Below are positions 24,301-36,045 of a stretch of DNA of 64,000 nt, one piece after another. Position numbers and translations under genes: made by a program. Below the pieces are notes generated by a model. It was not told where the DNA came from. It did not search any database and saw only the letters and a list, made by a program, of their open reading frames with translations. How positions within the stretch are numbered: position 1 is the first letter of the stretch; each line of letters starts with the position of its first letter. The stretch is from Eretmocerus hayati (Eukaryota > Arthropoda > Insecta > Hymenoptera > Aphelinidae), in assembly GCA_029851415.1 (NCBI GenBank), contig CM056741.1, positions 180,155,021-180,219,020 on the forward strand. The letters are read 5' to 3'.

Positions 24301-26018
24301 TGTTCAACATTTGGTACAAACTGAGATTCATTTGAACTTTCTTTTGCCCGTTGTTCTGATAGCTCATATTGACTTTGAACAATCATCCAAACTTCCTTCA
24401 ATTCTCCAGTAATATCACGGTCTTTCAATATTGTATAAGAACGATTGAAAATTACACCTTTATTCATACTTTCAACAAAATCCAGCAGCAGATGTATTAA
24501 ATTTGACTGGTCCTGAAACAGAAGATGCATGAAAAATTTTGAGATGCTGATTATCAACACCATGTGTCCATGAATAATTATATCACTTGATTTCAAAATC
24601 AATACCACATTGGATGAGTATGGTAGTGGACAGAAAGGCTGAAAACATCTGAAGCCAAATTTATGGTATATTTAGTTACAACAGTGTGATTGGAATAGAA
24701 GTTTTATTATGGAAGTTTCATGCATCTAGGTAATATATGTGTGAGGTAATTTCCAAGTCACTCCTAATCTACTTCGAGATGAGTTTTCCAAGTTCAGACT
24801 GTCTTAGCTATACAACTTCAAGTTATTGAAATAGTAAAATTGAAGATAATGAGCATGTATCAAGCTTTAACCGAGAGAAAAAGTTGAATATGGACCATTG
24901 CTTTTACTCTTCATTTTTTTGGTATACTTTGACTTGAGATATCTATTCAATCAAACCCTAATATGACCAGAGAGTATTTTTGTAAAGCACTCAAAGTAGA
25001 TGTCAATCAGCATGGAAGAGGAATTATACCATATAAATAGGTGAAGTATCAAACTAATGCCTACCATCACTGGCATTTTGAGTAAGCATGAGGTGTCCTT
25101 TTTAACTCAAAATCCAACTAAATTTGGTGCAAAAACTCTCATTGAGAGTCAAGATTCTTTATCAGCTTACAGAATCATCAACAAACATTTATTATAATCT
25201 AAGATTTGACAATTGAATCCAAGTGAGTTTGAATCAACTTTGGGCAGCTTTCTTGTAACATTTAGATGAATTTTGATCTAATTGTGAACCTCCACATCTA
25301 AATTACACTCCAAGTCTATACAAATGGGTCCATGCTGGCCCAATTCTACTTCTTGGAGCATGCTACTTTGAATTAAGTTCGTTGGATGTGAGCTTTGGAC
25401 TCATGAATGTATTCCAAAATAGAGCAGTGAGTGCAAAGACAACTACTTTGTACAAGCTTACAAATTTTCTGTTGTCAAAAGCTACTTATGGCTGCCGTTC
25501 AAAAATGGAAGACTTAGAGCATCTCATTGATGAAGTCTTCTTTCATCCATAGAATAATAGATATTAAAGAAGTTTGATAGGAATTCTTTATCCCTATGCT
25601 CAAAACTCTTCTAATTAAAACTGTGCTTGTCAATACTAACCTGGATATCTTGAGAGCTTTTTCCTCGTTCTTTGAGAACATCTGGGTTAGCAATCACAGC
25701 AAACACACACGTATCTTTATCCTCAGTCCTTGGTGGATTGAGCTTCATACCTCCATATAGAGGCACTGTCATGTTAACACTAGAAGGTTTGTCCATCTTA
25801 TCCCAGGAGAGAATATTAATATAACAAGGTAGCGTTGAACCCTGAAAAAAATCACAACAAGATCACTCATTAGATGCTATACACTTGTCAAGATACAGGG
25901 TAAACAAACAAAGGCTGCCCACCTTTAGGGAGTCCAGGATGCACATGTGTGGTTGTGGTGGATTTTTAAAGGCTCTCGCACCATTTCTTTTGGGCCTACT
26001 GGGCTGACCCTCACTCAT
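21346..26018 (-). CDS. PIH1-like domain protein with long Gln/Pro-rich tail
   Basis: Seven exons (26018-25923, 25841-25641, 24512-23580, 23262-22822, 22736-22269, 22161-21813, 21482-21346) with GT-AG borders and consistent phases encode 874 residues. A 5' UTR intron acceptor appears at about 26033. Residues about 20-155 match the PIH1 N-terminal pattern: HMCILDSL, CYINILSWDKM, a VPLYGG strand, TCVFAVIANPDVLKE, then LIHLLLDFVE and SYTILKDRDITGEL. PIH1 proteins assist HSP90/R2TP assembly of snoRNPs and dynein arms, but the partner cannot be read here. Residues about 165-330 are mostly Gln/Pro runs. Later exons are Ser/Asp/Lys-rich and disordered, with a short C-terminal helical piece (QGYTILKKAGVM). 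No CS domain is evident, so it is not a standard kintoun. The family call is moderate; the exon model is strong. Confidence 0.7.
23990..24310. repeat. CAG/CAA trinucleotide-rich tract in exon 3
   Basis: On the coding (minus) strand this part of exon 3 is a run of CAG/CAA codons interrupted by Pro, His and Leu codons; on the plus strand it reads as TTG/CTG repeats. It encodes the polyglutamine-rich section of the PIH1-like protein and is likely length-variable. Confidence 0.85.
24513..25640 (-). other. Intron 2 of the PIH1-like gene
   Basis: A 1.13 kb AT-rich intron with a GTTAGT donor and a TTTCAG acceptor. I see no ORF, element or repeat in it. Confidence 0.6.
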
Positions 26019-26033
26019 ATTGACGGCACGACC

Positions 26034-27038
26034 TACAAGTAAAGGGTATAAGAAAGCAGACAAAGGGTCAACATCATCGACGACCACGTAACAACAGAGA
26101 GTCGAGAGCTTGCGGGACAATGACTAACCTAAAAATACGCGTTTAACATACCTCTGGAATGCACTTGCTGGACGGATGAGACGCAAAAATATCGTGCTTT
26201 CAGAAATAGGCGAGTGACATTGTGTGGCTGTCCAGGATTACAACTGGTTGATCCTGGAGTTTACTCCTGGCACAGCTGCTCGTTGTGCGACAGGAGGCCT
26301 TGCAAAAATTGGACACTGTCGAGTATACGGCGGTGAAGATTCTTATAAGAGATGAACTTCTCAGCTAGCTATGGAGTTGAGGCATCTTCAGGTATTTTTG
26401 TATGTACACGATGTAAAATTCGATTAAGAAGGGAGAGGAAATGCAAATCTTCTTCTTGGCTTGTGTCCTCGATCGGGCTGTTTTCAAAGTTTTTCGCAGT
26501 TTTTCGGTTCAGCAGTATCTAATAGATAGTATCTATTGCGTGTTTTTCTGCAGGCATAGCCACTGCAGCTGCAGCGGAGGCTTATCTCTACTAGGGATAT
26601 TGAAAGCTGGAACGTTGCGGTCAGTTGCGGTTAAACTGCGCTTATATAGGGACATTTGCGTCATATTTACCTGCGCTGTTTTTTAAATTTGTAAGAGTTA
26701 AATTGCGCTGATTTGGTTGCTCATGAAGAATTTTTAAAAGCTGTCAGAAATTCTTACTGCGAGAATGTGAAGGGTGGTATGGTCGCGGTAAAGATATGGG
26801 ATTGATGCCCAATTACCTATATACATGGTTTTTATTTCACTAATGAATACGAAATTAGTTCTACAGGAAAACTACGACTCATCGTCGATTTGTGATGCAG
26901 AAGAAAAATGATATTCATCTGATCAATATCAGGGTTGACACAAATTCGGATATAGACTGAAATGTAGTAGTTTGAGAGATGATGGAAAATATGATTATTC
27001 ATTGTTGCTTCATAAGTCAGTAAAATGTATGAGCTATC
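26034..27038. other. 5' flank of the PIH1-like gene
   Basis: It holds the presumed 5' UTR intron, first non-coding exon and promoter of the minus-strand gene, plus GC-richer sequence around 26150-26320. No coding feature is supportable; open frames here are short and without domains. Confidence 0.4.
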
Positions 27039-27040
27039 TA

Positions 27041-28268
27041 GGGGAGAGTGGGGCGAAATTGGACGGGGGCAAAATTGGATAAGTGAGATAGCTCGGTCGG
27101 AGGCGAGTCTAGGCTTTCGCCACGTAAATTCTCTTTTAATACCATCACAGACAATGGTTTTTATCGCGGTTAGACCTCCCAAAACGATACTGGGAGGCCA
27201 CGCTGACATAGGGGTGCTCTTCAAGGGCCTCACGCGGTTTATTTTCCAAATGCAAAAATTCACGCCACTTCTGCAAAAGTAGACGAGCTTAATCGCCGTT
27301 TGGGGGTCAAAAACTGCATTACAAAACGAAGATTTTGAGCCGTCGTGGACCAAAATCGGTTCACTTGGGCCCAAATGATCGCAATTCTGCGAAAAAAACG
27401 CCTGGGGGCATTTTTGGACGAATTGGTGGGGGCGAAATTGGACAATGCTAAATCCCATTTAAAACCGGTCGACCGATCGCGAGCCCGTGTTTTTCGATGT
27501 TAATTGCGCGTATCGAGTCGCGTATGCATCTGTGCGAATCTTTCGAAGCGCGGGAGGTTGGAGATGAGTTAGGTTATCGAAAATGGGTGAAAAAATGAAG
27601 TTACGATGTCCAATGATGGTTTTAGGAGTCAGTTTAGAGGTCAGAAGTCGCTTTCTACGTGTTCGAAAATAGCACTCGATTTAAGCATTTTCGGCGACAT
27701 TGCCTCGAATGTTACACACTATCAGCGGGATCGTTTATGTAGAGGCGAGTATGAGTACCTCCAATATGAAGAAAAACGAGAAAAAGTCAACTCTTAGAAG
27801 CCACGAGTCGATTACTGATTGCTGAAGACGGTAGTGCACCAATGAAGCGCCTATCTCAACAATGCTGAAGAATGACACAAAAATGGCTTGCTTGGTCGGG
27901 CTATGGGAGGATGTAAAAGTCTCAGGCGGGTTTCCCTCTTGGTTCTGAGTTATTACCACGTGTTTTGATGAGCAAATGCGACTCTAATATACCTATAGGT
28001 AAGGAATAATGTCGTATATCTCAATTTTGGAAGGCCGTCCAAATTTGCCCCCAAAACTTGTCAAAAGTGCCCCCAAGCTCGGGGCGAATTTGGACAGATT
28101 TTTGTTTTTCAACTTCAAGAAAAAGTATGAACGCTGAGAGCTAGGGGTCTGAAAATTTTTTTACACTATATTCAATAGTTGAACTTCAAAGTCCCGTAGC
28201 GCGCCTAGCCCCAAGTATCGTCAGATAGCCCCACTGCAAAATCCGTCCAATTTCGCCCCACTCTCCCC
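27041..28268. mobile_element. Non-autonomous DNA transposon with GGGGAGAGTGGGGC terminal repeats
   Basis: The left end GGGGAGAGTGGGGCGAAATT is matched in reverse complement by the right end AATTTCGCCCCACTCTCCCC; about 26 bp of terminal inverted repeat. Both ends are flanked by TA, a duplicated TA target typical of the Tc1/mariner/pogo groups. The 1228-bp interior repeats the words GGGGCGAAATTGGAC and CCAAATTTGCCCCC but has no transposase frame, so the copy must be mobilised in trans or is dead. Confidence 0.85.
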
Positions 28269-29031
28269 TATATATTGGAATTTTATGAAGGGACCTAATA
28301 TTATGATTTCAGAATTTTTCGTTTCACTCCGCCTTAGAATGCAAGTTTCCCATCTTGTAGATAATTATAATCATCAGATCTATCAGGATCAAACTCGTTA
28401 TAATACGATCTCGATAAGTGGAAACCACGAATATAACAAAATAAAACGAAATCCGAAAATCAATTTTGAAGACATCAGTTGTTTTTTAACCGAGTACTTT
28501 GACTCATGAGGATTCTACTTAAGTCTCGAGTGCAAATCATTCAAATCATTCATCTATACCGATATGTTTCCTTGTCAGATTTACTTCTTTCGAAAAGTGG
28601 ACGATCAAAGAATTGAATCGATTAAAGTATACTGATTCAACGAATTTTACGCCATGCCAGCGTGCCGCAAAACTTTTTTGAATCATTGGGCTCCAACTCA
28701 TCACTATGACGTATGGGAATAAATTGTACTCAATAGTCGGTCCACGAAGTCATTTAAAGAGCCATTCATCTTACACTCAGAGAAAAAAATCTGTAAATAT
28801 TCCCGATTTCATTAGTTTCGCTTGCTATTTATAAGTATAAATCTATAGCACCCTGGTCGGTTGGATCAGGTAAATATACCACGAAAGTGTGTATTAATGC
28901 GATGCGGTCACCATGGAAGCTGGAAATCATTCCCAACTTTCCCCGATTCTTTTGCGATTTGAGCTAAACGACGAGTGCACAAATATTTGTTATCATCTAA
29001 CTTATCGTTAGATTTGTCTGCTCTTCGTTAA

Positions 29032-29540
29032 GGCCATGTCGGAGTCTCGCGGCAAATACGGGGTTACAACTTACACGATGGTTTTTCCATCAATTGAGAT
29101 GGGGGTGGTCGCAAATGACTCGGAATTGCTTCAGGAATGTAGTGCCTCTGGTACAATCCGAGAGGGTAAACGTCTCTCACTCTTGAGGAGGAATCGAATT
29201 ATCGAGAGATATTGGGAGTAAACCTCTGTGTTATTTTAGATGGCAGAAAAATCCAATATGGCCGAATCTCAAAACATTTCCATAAGAAATACACAGGGCC
29301 AAGATGGCGGCGTCCCAACACAGGTTTACTCCCAATTCCGATTCTGATTCTCAAAGAGAGCGACTCTGCACCTCACATCAAGTTTTGAGGGAGATAGAGA
29401 CGTTTATCCTCACAGATCGTACCAGAGGTACATTTCTAAAGCAATTTCGAGTCATTTGCAACCACCCCCGTTTCAATTGATGGAATAACCATAATTGCGT
29501 GAGTTCCCCGTTTCGCGGGAGACTCCGCAATCGCAGAAAG
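29032..29540. repeat. Inverted repeat with about 190-bp arms
   Basis: The left arm runs from GAGTCTCGCGGCAAATACGG through TCAATTGAGATGGGGGTGG and ends at ATTGGGAGTAAACC. The right arm starts GGTTTACTCCCAATTCCGAT and returns through CCACCCCCGTTTCAATTGA to GGGAGACTCCG. The loop is about 100 bp. It is embedded in the 28772-31025 element. Confidence 0.7.
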
Positions 29541-29583
29541 TTGGGAATGAGAATGTGCGTATATTATAGGTTAGGAAGTTCCC

Positions 29584-30414
29584 CCCTGGTAAAAATATTT
29601 GACTCTAATATTCGACTCGAATATTAGACTCAAGTATTAGACTCAGGATTTGGGTCCTTTATTCGAGTCGTATATTCGAGTCGAATATATAGAGTCATTT
29701 TTTTTTGGGAATTAAAATAAGCCACTCAGCCTTGTTAATAACTTTTTTCGATATTCCTAAGCCATTATATGGCCGGAAAATGAATGGAAAAAAGAAAAAA
29801 AAACCCATCATTGGGATTTCGGGTGCCGACACCGGGATTCGAACTCGCAATCTCTCGATTCTAAGTCTAACACTCTACGTCCGTGGCTAGCGAGACGAGA
29901 TATGGGTATTGACCTAAAAGGCGTACTTGAACTGTAAGTCACCGCATGGAGAATATATAGCATCCTGCTGCTCATTCGCTCATTTCACGATAATACATGT
30001 ACTGTTGAAATGTTTCACAGTGAGTGACCCATTCGGAATAACGCTATATTCTCCATACGGCTGCCCACACTTGAAGTAAGCCTTTTAAGTACTCAAGGAT
30101 ATCTCGTCTCGCTGGCTACGGACGTAGAGGGTTGGACTTTGGACCGAAAGGTTGTGAGTTCAAACCCCGGTGTCGGCACCCGAAATGTTATATTTGTATT
30201 TTTTTTTATTTTTTCCATTCATTTTCCGTCCATATAATGGCTCAAAAATATCGAGAAAAGTTATTAATAAGGCTGAGTCGGTTCCTTTAATTCCCCGAAA
30301 ATTGACTCTAATATTCGACTCGAATATTCGACTCGAAAAAGGACCCAAATCCTGAGTCTAATACTTGAGTCTAATATTCGAGTCGAATATTAGAGTCAAA
30401 TATTTTTACCAGGG
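29584..30414. mobile_element. Foldback element with tRNA-like arms
   Basis: Ends are CCCTGGTAAAAATATTTGAC and its reverse complement. Next to each end are variable ATTCGAGTCGAATATT-type palindromes, then about 230 bp of mirrored sequence. Each arm carries a tRNA-like module: on the plus strand at about 30105-30182 GGCTACGGACGTAGAGGG resembles an A box region and GAGTTCAAACCCCGG a B box; the left arm holds the mirrored copy (GGGATTCGAACTC at about 29841). It looks like two head-to-head tRNA-derived SINE-like units or a foldback that captured one. No ORF. Confidence 0.7.
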
Positions 30415-31025
30415 CCGCGGCCGAGTTATTCCCACTTTTCTCCAATTCTTTTATGATTTGGGCTAAGCGACGGATTGAAGAATACAAGTTGGACAATAAC
30501 AAGTACTCGATAACTCGTCTCACACTTCTGATCATCAAACTTTTTATGTATAAGGTGTATTTTCAAGGTCCATGGTCACGGTGCACGGTGACCGCATCGC
30601 CTCAAGTGCGGATTTATCTGGGAACAACTGCTCATTGCGATTTTGGGCATTTTCTCGTTTGGACAGGAATTTTTCCACGAAGGATTGCTGAAATCTTCTG
30701 CTCCCCACTCAGAAAAAAGTCCAGATCGTTATCGGTACTTATTTTTCCGTGTGCCGCTCTGGAAAAATTCTACAGTTGCTCCGATAAAAGTTAAGTCGAC
30801 CATTCGGGAAAAATTAATGTTTTACTCAGTATTAGTTTTTAAAGAACGAGCAAGACTTTTCTCCTGTTTTTCCATCAACATTCTTTGTTTCTTCTGTATT
30901 TTTTATCGTCTCGCTCAGCAAAAAGTGCTTATTCCCGTTTCTGGAAATATTACTGATGGAAGCCCTTAGTCACCACTAGCATTCAACGACTCGGGAATAT
31001 TTCCAGATTTTTTTCTCTGAGTGTA

Positions 31026-31890
31026 GAACCAAAGCACGTATCAAATAACAGACTTGAACTACACAGAGATCTTATTTATCGAGCCATTGTTCATACATTG
31101 TGATCCTTAAAACTAAAACATCATCTGTCTAACTTATCTATAGATACTCATTTTTTATTCGACATTTTAATTCTCTCAACCAGAATCTAGGCTTCAATTA
31201 AGAATGCCTTGTGATTGATCCGCGAGGAATTTACACTCTCAGTTCCTTGGGGTGGAACTTTCTGTCAAAGGAGCTACTGGAACCTTCATTCAAGCCGTTT
31301 TGGGGTGGATTTCGATTTCAATGTACTGAGATCTCAGTCCAAGCGTTATACTTGAGACATTTTTCAGTCCAAGCTGGGATGTAGAAGCGTAATGTCATTT
31401 TTGTTGTAGTATAACTTCTGGCGCTGCGGATATATTTTACGAGTACATATAAACAAAATGTGTAACTCATAGGATATTCGATGAGAGCTATTCAAGGTAT
31501 AAGAAGAAAAGGTGGAATTGTATGTTGGAACACTCTTCAAAAGTATTTGGAGTATAAGAAAGTGAATTGCTCAATCTGACTCTTTATTTTTCAGCCGTGG
31601 GTTATGACATTATTTCCCTCGTTTAACATTGCTTAATATTTATCTAAGTTTGTCTATACAGAATAATACGTAATGTGAACATCAGATATTTACGTACAGT
31701 TTTATATAAACTACTATCACTACGACTATTCATCCGATATCTTAGGGGTTATTAACATAATTATAATCGCTGAGAACAACGTATTTTTTTTTTCTTTCCT
31801 TTTCACTTTTTACTCATTTACAGACGCTATCGACCACTGAAAATGCTATTCAACGTCTTATCTTAACAACTTTACCACATTCGCCAAAAC
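31026..31890. other. 3' flank of the esterase gene
   Basis: AT-rich sequence downstream of the predicted esterase stop at 31891. It should contain the 3' UTR and polyadenylation site. I see no other feature. Confidence 0.45.
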
Positions 31891-32316
31891 TTAACAATCC
31901 CACAAGATTGGTGAACTTACAGCACCTGCTTTTTGAATTGATCGGATTTGATCTGTTATAGGACGTGGTCCAACGGATAGCTCTTCATTTATCTCCAGAT
32001 GCAGCCCTTCTGTTCCAGCCTGAGGCCAAGTAATATTCAATAGCTCATCTTTTCTATCTTCCGGTGTTGGGTTTCTACAACGATAAAAGAAGTGATCTAC
32101 ATTTTCCAACCAAGAATTTGAATCAGAGGTTCGAGAAAAAGAATCAAGGTAGTAGTTCTTATCAATAACAAGCAAATGATGCATACCCGTATTTGGCAAA
32201 ATTTGTGATGAGCTTGACATAACGATCAATCGTACGGCTGATCTGAGTTTGAAAGATGGGAATTCCAGATACTGGTACATAAAATAAGTAAAGAAGATCC
32301 TCTGTATGAGTTGTAC
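31891..32316 (-). CDS. Carboxylesterase, last two exons (catalytic His and C-terminus)
   Basis: Two exons, 32316-32187 and 32074-31891, encode the C-terminal part of a carboxyl/cholinesterase. The first begins in phase 1 with GTTHTEDLLYLF, the family's Gly-x-x-His-x-x-Asp segment with the catalytic histidine, then VKLITNFAKYG. The second continues NPTPEDRKDELLNITWP and LHLEINEELSVGPRP, the usual C-terminal pattern, and stops at 31891 if read through GCTGTAAGT; a further downstream exon is possible. They have no esterase 5' part nearby. The upstream esterase block at 57199-60709 ends in exactly the needed phase and at the needed residue, so I take both as one gene with a 24.9 kb intron. Alternative: the 3' remnant of a second paralogue. 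Confidence 0.8.
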   Translation of the reverse strand, partial: VQLIQRIFFTYFMYQYLEFPSFKLRSAVRLIVMSSSSQILPNTGMHHLLVIDKNYYLDSFSRTSDSNSWLENVDHFFYRCRNPTPEDRKDELLNITWPQAGTEGLHLEINEELSVGPRPITDQIRSIQKAGAVSSPILWDC

Positions 32317-32544
32317 CTGAAAACAGAAAAAAAAGATCTTTGAGACCGTTACAGAAGAAGATCGTTTCCCCATTTCGATGAAAAAAAGCCTTCGTAGCAC
32401 CACATTTTCATATTCATGATTTGTATATCTGGATAGCTCCAGTGGATTCATTGGAATCACAAAAAACATACTCAACAACTAGTCATAAGTCTTGTTTAGA
32501 GTAAAATTGGGTAGTCTGGAAGCACATAATTCGACTGACCTGAT

Positions 32545-32921
32545 CAGTAAGATTCTATTCGAAAAACCAAATCTGTAAGATGCTATTTGAAATTGCATGC
32601 AAGAAGCTTCTATTTGAAAGTCAGAGCAGGAAGATTCGATTTGATCGGTCAATTTCATTACCTTCTACTTGGGTAATCAAGTCTGTCAGCAATTATATGC
32701 GAAAATCGATGCTGAATTTCACCACTTGGAAAGTCGAAAAAGGGAAAATCTTGATTAGGAAACAAAGAATCTAGATTTGGCGTCGTATACTTTGATTCTG
32801 TCAATAGAAGGTTATGGAATCGGCCGATCAAATAGAAGCTTCCTGCTCTGACATTCCAAATAGAATCTTCTCACCCGCAACTTCAAATAACATCTATGGT
32901 TTTTGAAATAAAATCTTACTG
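32545..32921. repeat. Foldback repeat in esterase intron
   Basis: The left arm CAGTAAGATTCTATTCGAAA and the right arm's reverse complement CAGTAAGATTTTATTTCAAA match, as do AGTCAGAGCAGGAAG and its mirror further in. Arms of about 110 bp are clear and weaker mirror matches continue to the centre. Confidence 0.75.
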
Positions 32922-33079
32922 CTGAGAGCAGTCAAGATAGTCTTTGCTGAATCAGTGTGTCGAATTGTTCGCATTTGATGCTCTCGGACTCTCGTTGTTT
33001 CGTATATTGCCAATCCTAAATTCAATTGTTGCAGATTTTCTTTTTTCCTTTTCTCAACACATGCTCTCTCAGCATCAAT

Positions 33080-33500
33080 CAGCTATTATATAGCTGAAAT
33101 ATCAGCTATTACTTCCATCGGTCGTCAAACAGCTGATCAAATCAGCAAACACTAAAATCACGCTTAAATCGATCATTTTGGCGGAAAAACTCCACAAACC
33201 CGGGTTCCAATATCGACACGAACACATTAGCGACTTTTCCAGACCAAGTCGCGACGAACTAAGGCGTATTCGTTCGATATTTACTCATTTCGTGATATGA
33301 GAGGCCCTATATAGCTGATTATAATCAGCTATAAATCAGTGATTGTAGCTGAAAATCAGCTAATATAGCTGAAATTCAGCTACAGTAGCTATTCGTGTCA
33401 GTGAAAAACCGTCGACTGAAATATCAGCTCATAATAGCTGATTCAGTCAACTACCATAGCTGGAATCTCAGCTAATGTAGCTGATTTTTTAGCTAAACGA
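33080..33500. repeat. AGCTGATT/AATCAGCT cluster, left
   Basis: More than fifteen copies of AGCTGA or TCAGCT occur in both orientations, for example TATAGCTGATTATAATCAGC and TAGCTGAAATTCAGCTACAG. The density is densest at 33310-33500. A shorter matching cluster lies at 37590-37690. Confidence 0.8.
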
Positions 33501-33717
33501 TATTCGTGTTGTGCCGTACACACTATACAGTGTTACTCTATACAAATACTCAAATTACTCCAGGACTTGTTCTAGACTAATATTTTCATCACAATAACAA
33601 TCAATTTGTAGGTCCCAAATAAATCGTATTTCAAGCACTACTTTCTAGATCGATAATGGAGTTTCCGGAATGGTCATGATATGAAGATACAGATTACTAT
33701 AATTTTTGGCATGAAGT

Positions 33718-33903
33718 ATATGCCCCAAATGTGGGCCACCCTCCACAGAGCTACATGCCCCGAATGTGGGCCAACTTCTATGATACTATATGCCCCGAAT
33801 GTGGGCCACCCTCTATAAGACTATATGCCCCGAATATGGGCCACCCTTGCCCCGAATGTGGGCCACCTCTTATAACACTATATGCCCCGAATGTGGGCCA
33901 CCT
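33718..33903. repeat. TATGCCCCGAATGTGGGCCA minisatellite, left part
   Basis: About five to six copies of a unit of roughly 40 bp with the invariant core TGCCCCGAATGTGGGCCACC and a variable TATAA-rich linker. The array stops abruptly at CCACCT, where the 33904-36894 element begins, and resumes at 36895 with CTCTTATAAC, completing the interrupted unit. Confidence 0.85.
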
Positions 33904-34189
33904 GCCTGGTAGAAATATCAGCGTAGCGGTACTGCCCACTCAGTATTACGGTCGCAACCTACGACATTATTACGGCAGTAGCCTACTGCGCAGTAGCCTA
34001 CGCCGGGATTACGGCCGTACGTACTGTGAAAATACTGTCCAAATCTCAGATAATGTAGCCGGCTAAAAAAGATCCACAACTATTGAATCGCAAGGGATTG
34101 TTTTGATAGAAAATTAATCAAGTTTGAAAAGACTTCTTTAAGAATTGTACTCGTTCCAATGAAATCGAATCATTTGTGATAACGCGATA

Positions 34190-34333
34190 GTACACTCGGG
34201 AGGAAGGGGAACTGCAGCGCGTCGAGATCTACTTGTCTCACTCGCACTCATAGGTTAGGGTACCGTAGCGTATGAGTGAGGGTGAGACAGTAGATCTCGA
34301 TGCACTGTAATTCACCTTCCCGCCGAGTGTACC
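34190..34333. mobile_element. 144-bp palindromic MITE
   Basis: The whole stretch is an imperfect palindrome: GTACACTCGGGAGGAAGGGG at the left and the reverse complement GTACACTCGGCGGGAAGGTG at the right, with the inner arms GTCGAGATCTACTTGTCTCA and its mirror around a short loop. Confidence 0.85.
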
Positions 34334-35338
34334 TTCTTCAACACTGCTTAGTGAGAGAAATTAGCTGGTCTATCCAACGAATTGAGAAATGATAGGCATA
34401 TTTTTACACTGTCAGGAATTGATAATTTTTTTCGAAACGAATTTTGTATATTTTTTTAAAGATAAAGTATTTCAATGGAATGAACAGTGTCGTGAGGGAC
34501 AAATCTAATAAATGATTAGTACTTGTGGTTCTCTCACCAAAATATATTTTACAATGATTATTACTAAATAACAAGTTCCGACAGTCACCTTTGAAATAAG
34601 TTTATTATTTAATAACATTGTCATCGTCATGAATAAGTACAAATGTCTCATAACCGAAAAAACGTTACATCTTTGTGTAGAGTTTAGCTGACTATTTATA
34701 AAAGATTTAGGAACCTTTTCAATAATATTATAGAACTGACAACATTGCAAAGATAACAGTAATCTTCAAGGTTGATGTCATGAGGGATGTTAATTTGGTC
34801 CCCAAAACATTACAAATGCACATTGAGTTACAATTGTGTTTCAATCACTCAGTTGTCAAGGGAAACTGAATGAGAACTAATTTGAAAAGATGAAACGACA
34901 TTCACCACTACAAAGACATCTCAAGTTTTCATTCCTTTATACTCGTTGAGTGCTTTTTCAAAGATCTAAGTAACAATTACTAGTACGAAGAGATCCTAAT
35001 GTTCCTATATCTTTCAATTTATCGAGTAGTTATGTCGAAGGAATGGAGTACTAGTACGAAGAGATCCAAATGTTCTCATTTCTTTTAACTTATCGAGTGC
35101 TCTCGTTGAAGGAATGGATAAACAATCACTAGTACAAAGACATTTTAATAAATTTTTCACTTCTTCGCATTACTAATTACACCACTGAGAGCTGTTCTAA
35201 GCTCACCATCAGCTGGCACTTTATTCAATTCTTTATTCCTCTGAGCTCTGATGAAACCTCAGGAAGAGTGATGAATGTGATGGATTTTTAGAATTCACAA
35301 GCTAAAATTTTGTTGCATGATTTTCAAAATTTACTCAC
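34334..35338. other. AT-rich stretch inside inner element
   Basis: Contains two direct repeats of about 70 bp (CTAGTACGAAGAGATCC at about 34980 and 35050, each followed by TTATCGAGTG/TTATCGAGTA words). Further exons of the nested minus-strand ORFs might lie here, but I cannot identify one with confidence. Confidence 0.4.
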
Positions 35339-36017
35339 CATAGACACATTTGCAGAACTGCAAAGGCTCAGAAGAATTTTTAACAATCTCAGTCGATGTG
35401 GATGCTACTTTTGAATCAGAACCTTTTACAGCAGTATAATGTAGTACAACATCCTTAGATGAAAATTTTCTGAATATTGCTGATATAGTCTTTGATGTAG
35501 AGCAATCATTGGCTAAACATGTTTTGAATTCTATGTACTGCAAAGAGAATAGAGATTCCAATTCACCAGTAGAGTCACTGAAAAAGCTAATGTCATCAGC
35601 GCGTTGAGCATCACTTTGTTTCTTGACTGAGGCACCTAAGTTTTGTACAAGCCTATCAGCACTCGATGTTTCTCTCTCAGTGTTGTTCTGACCGGTTTTG
35701 AATTCACTATATTCATATGCTTTTTGTACCAAATCAAGTTTCAATGGATTAGTTCCAAGGGCAGTTTTACTTTGACGGCAGACTTTTGAATATTCCAAGT
35801 TATCAGCAGCAACTTCTTGGAATAAACCACATAGTTTGAAACCTTGTGAGACATCTTCTCCCAATTCACAGTTTGATGCATTGGTTAGAAGTGCGAGCCT
35901 TTGATTGGAAACGTTTGAACATTCATCCAGGCAGTCAGCATCAATTTCATCCGAATCACCAATTGTGTTGGGATCTTGTGAGATATCATTTCGATTCTCA
36001 ATTCCTTCAGGTTCCAT
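35339..36017 (-). CDS. Acidic Ser-rich hypothetical ORF (exon)
   Basis: An ATG at 36017 opens a frame of 226 codons that reaches a good donor (G|GTGAGT) at 35339 in phase 1, so it looks like an exon with more coding sequence to come. Composition is acidic and Ser/Asn-rich (GDSDEIDADCLDECSNVSN, FFSDSTGELESLFSLQYIEF), cysteine-containing and probably disordered, with no domain I recognise. It lies within a transposon-like element inside the esterase intron. It may be cargo, a captured host exon, or an independent nested gene. Confidence 0.45.
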
Positions 36018-36045
36018 TAATCGTACTGTTGACTGTTGCCTCTAA

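Larger units (their letters stand above)
28772..31025. mobile_element. Composite inverted-repeat element, about 2.25 kb
   Basis: Ends read TACACTCAGAGAAAAAAATC on the left and, in reverse complement, the same sequence on the right, with about 33 bp of matching ends (CTGTAAATATTCCCGA versus CTGGAAATATTCCCGA). Inside lie an inverted repeat around 29032-29540 and a second complete foldback at 29584-30414. The words CCGATTCTTTTGCGATTTG (about 28952) and CCAATTCTTTTATGATTTG (about 30441) occur as direct repeats either side. No transposase is seen. It appears to be a non-autonomous element that took further insertions. Confidence 0.65.

Noticed and set aside
23858..24412. Plus-strand 184-codon open frame rich in Val and Ala
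   Set aside because: It is the antisense of the CAG/CAA-rich exon of the PIH1-like gene; GTT/GCT runs are expected there.
30105..30182. A genuine tRNA gene
   Set aside because: A- and B-box-like words are present, but the acceptor stem does not pair and the module is mirrored in a foldback; a tRNA-derived repeat is more likely.
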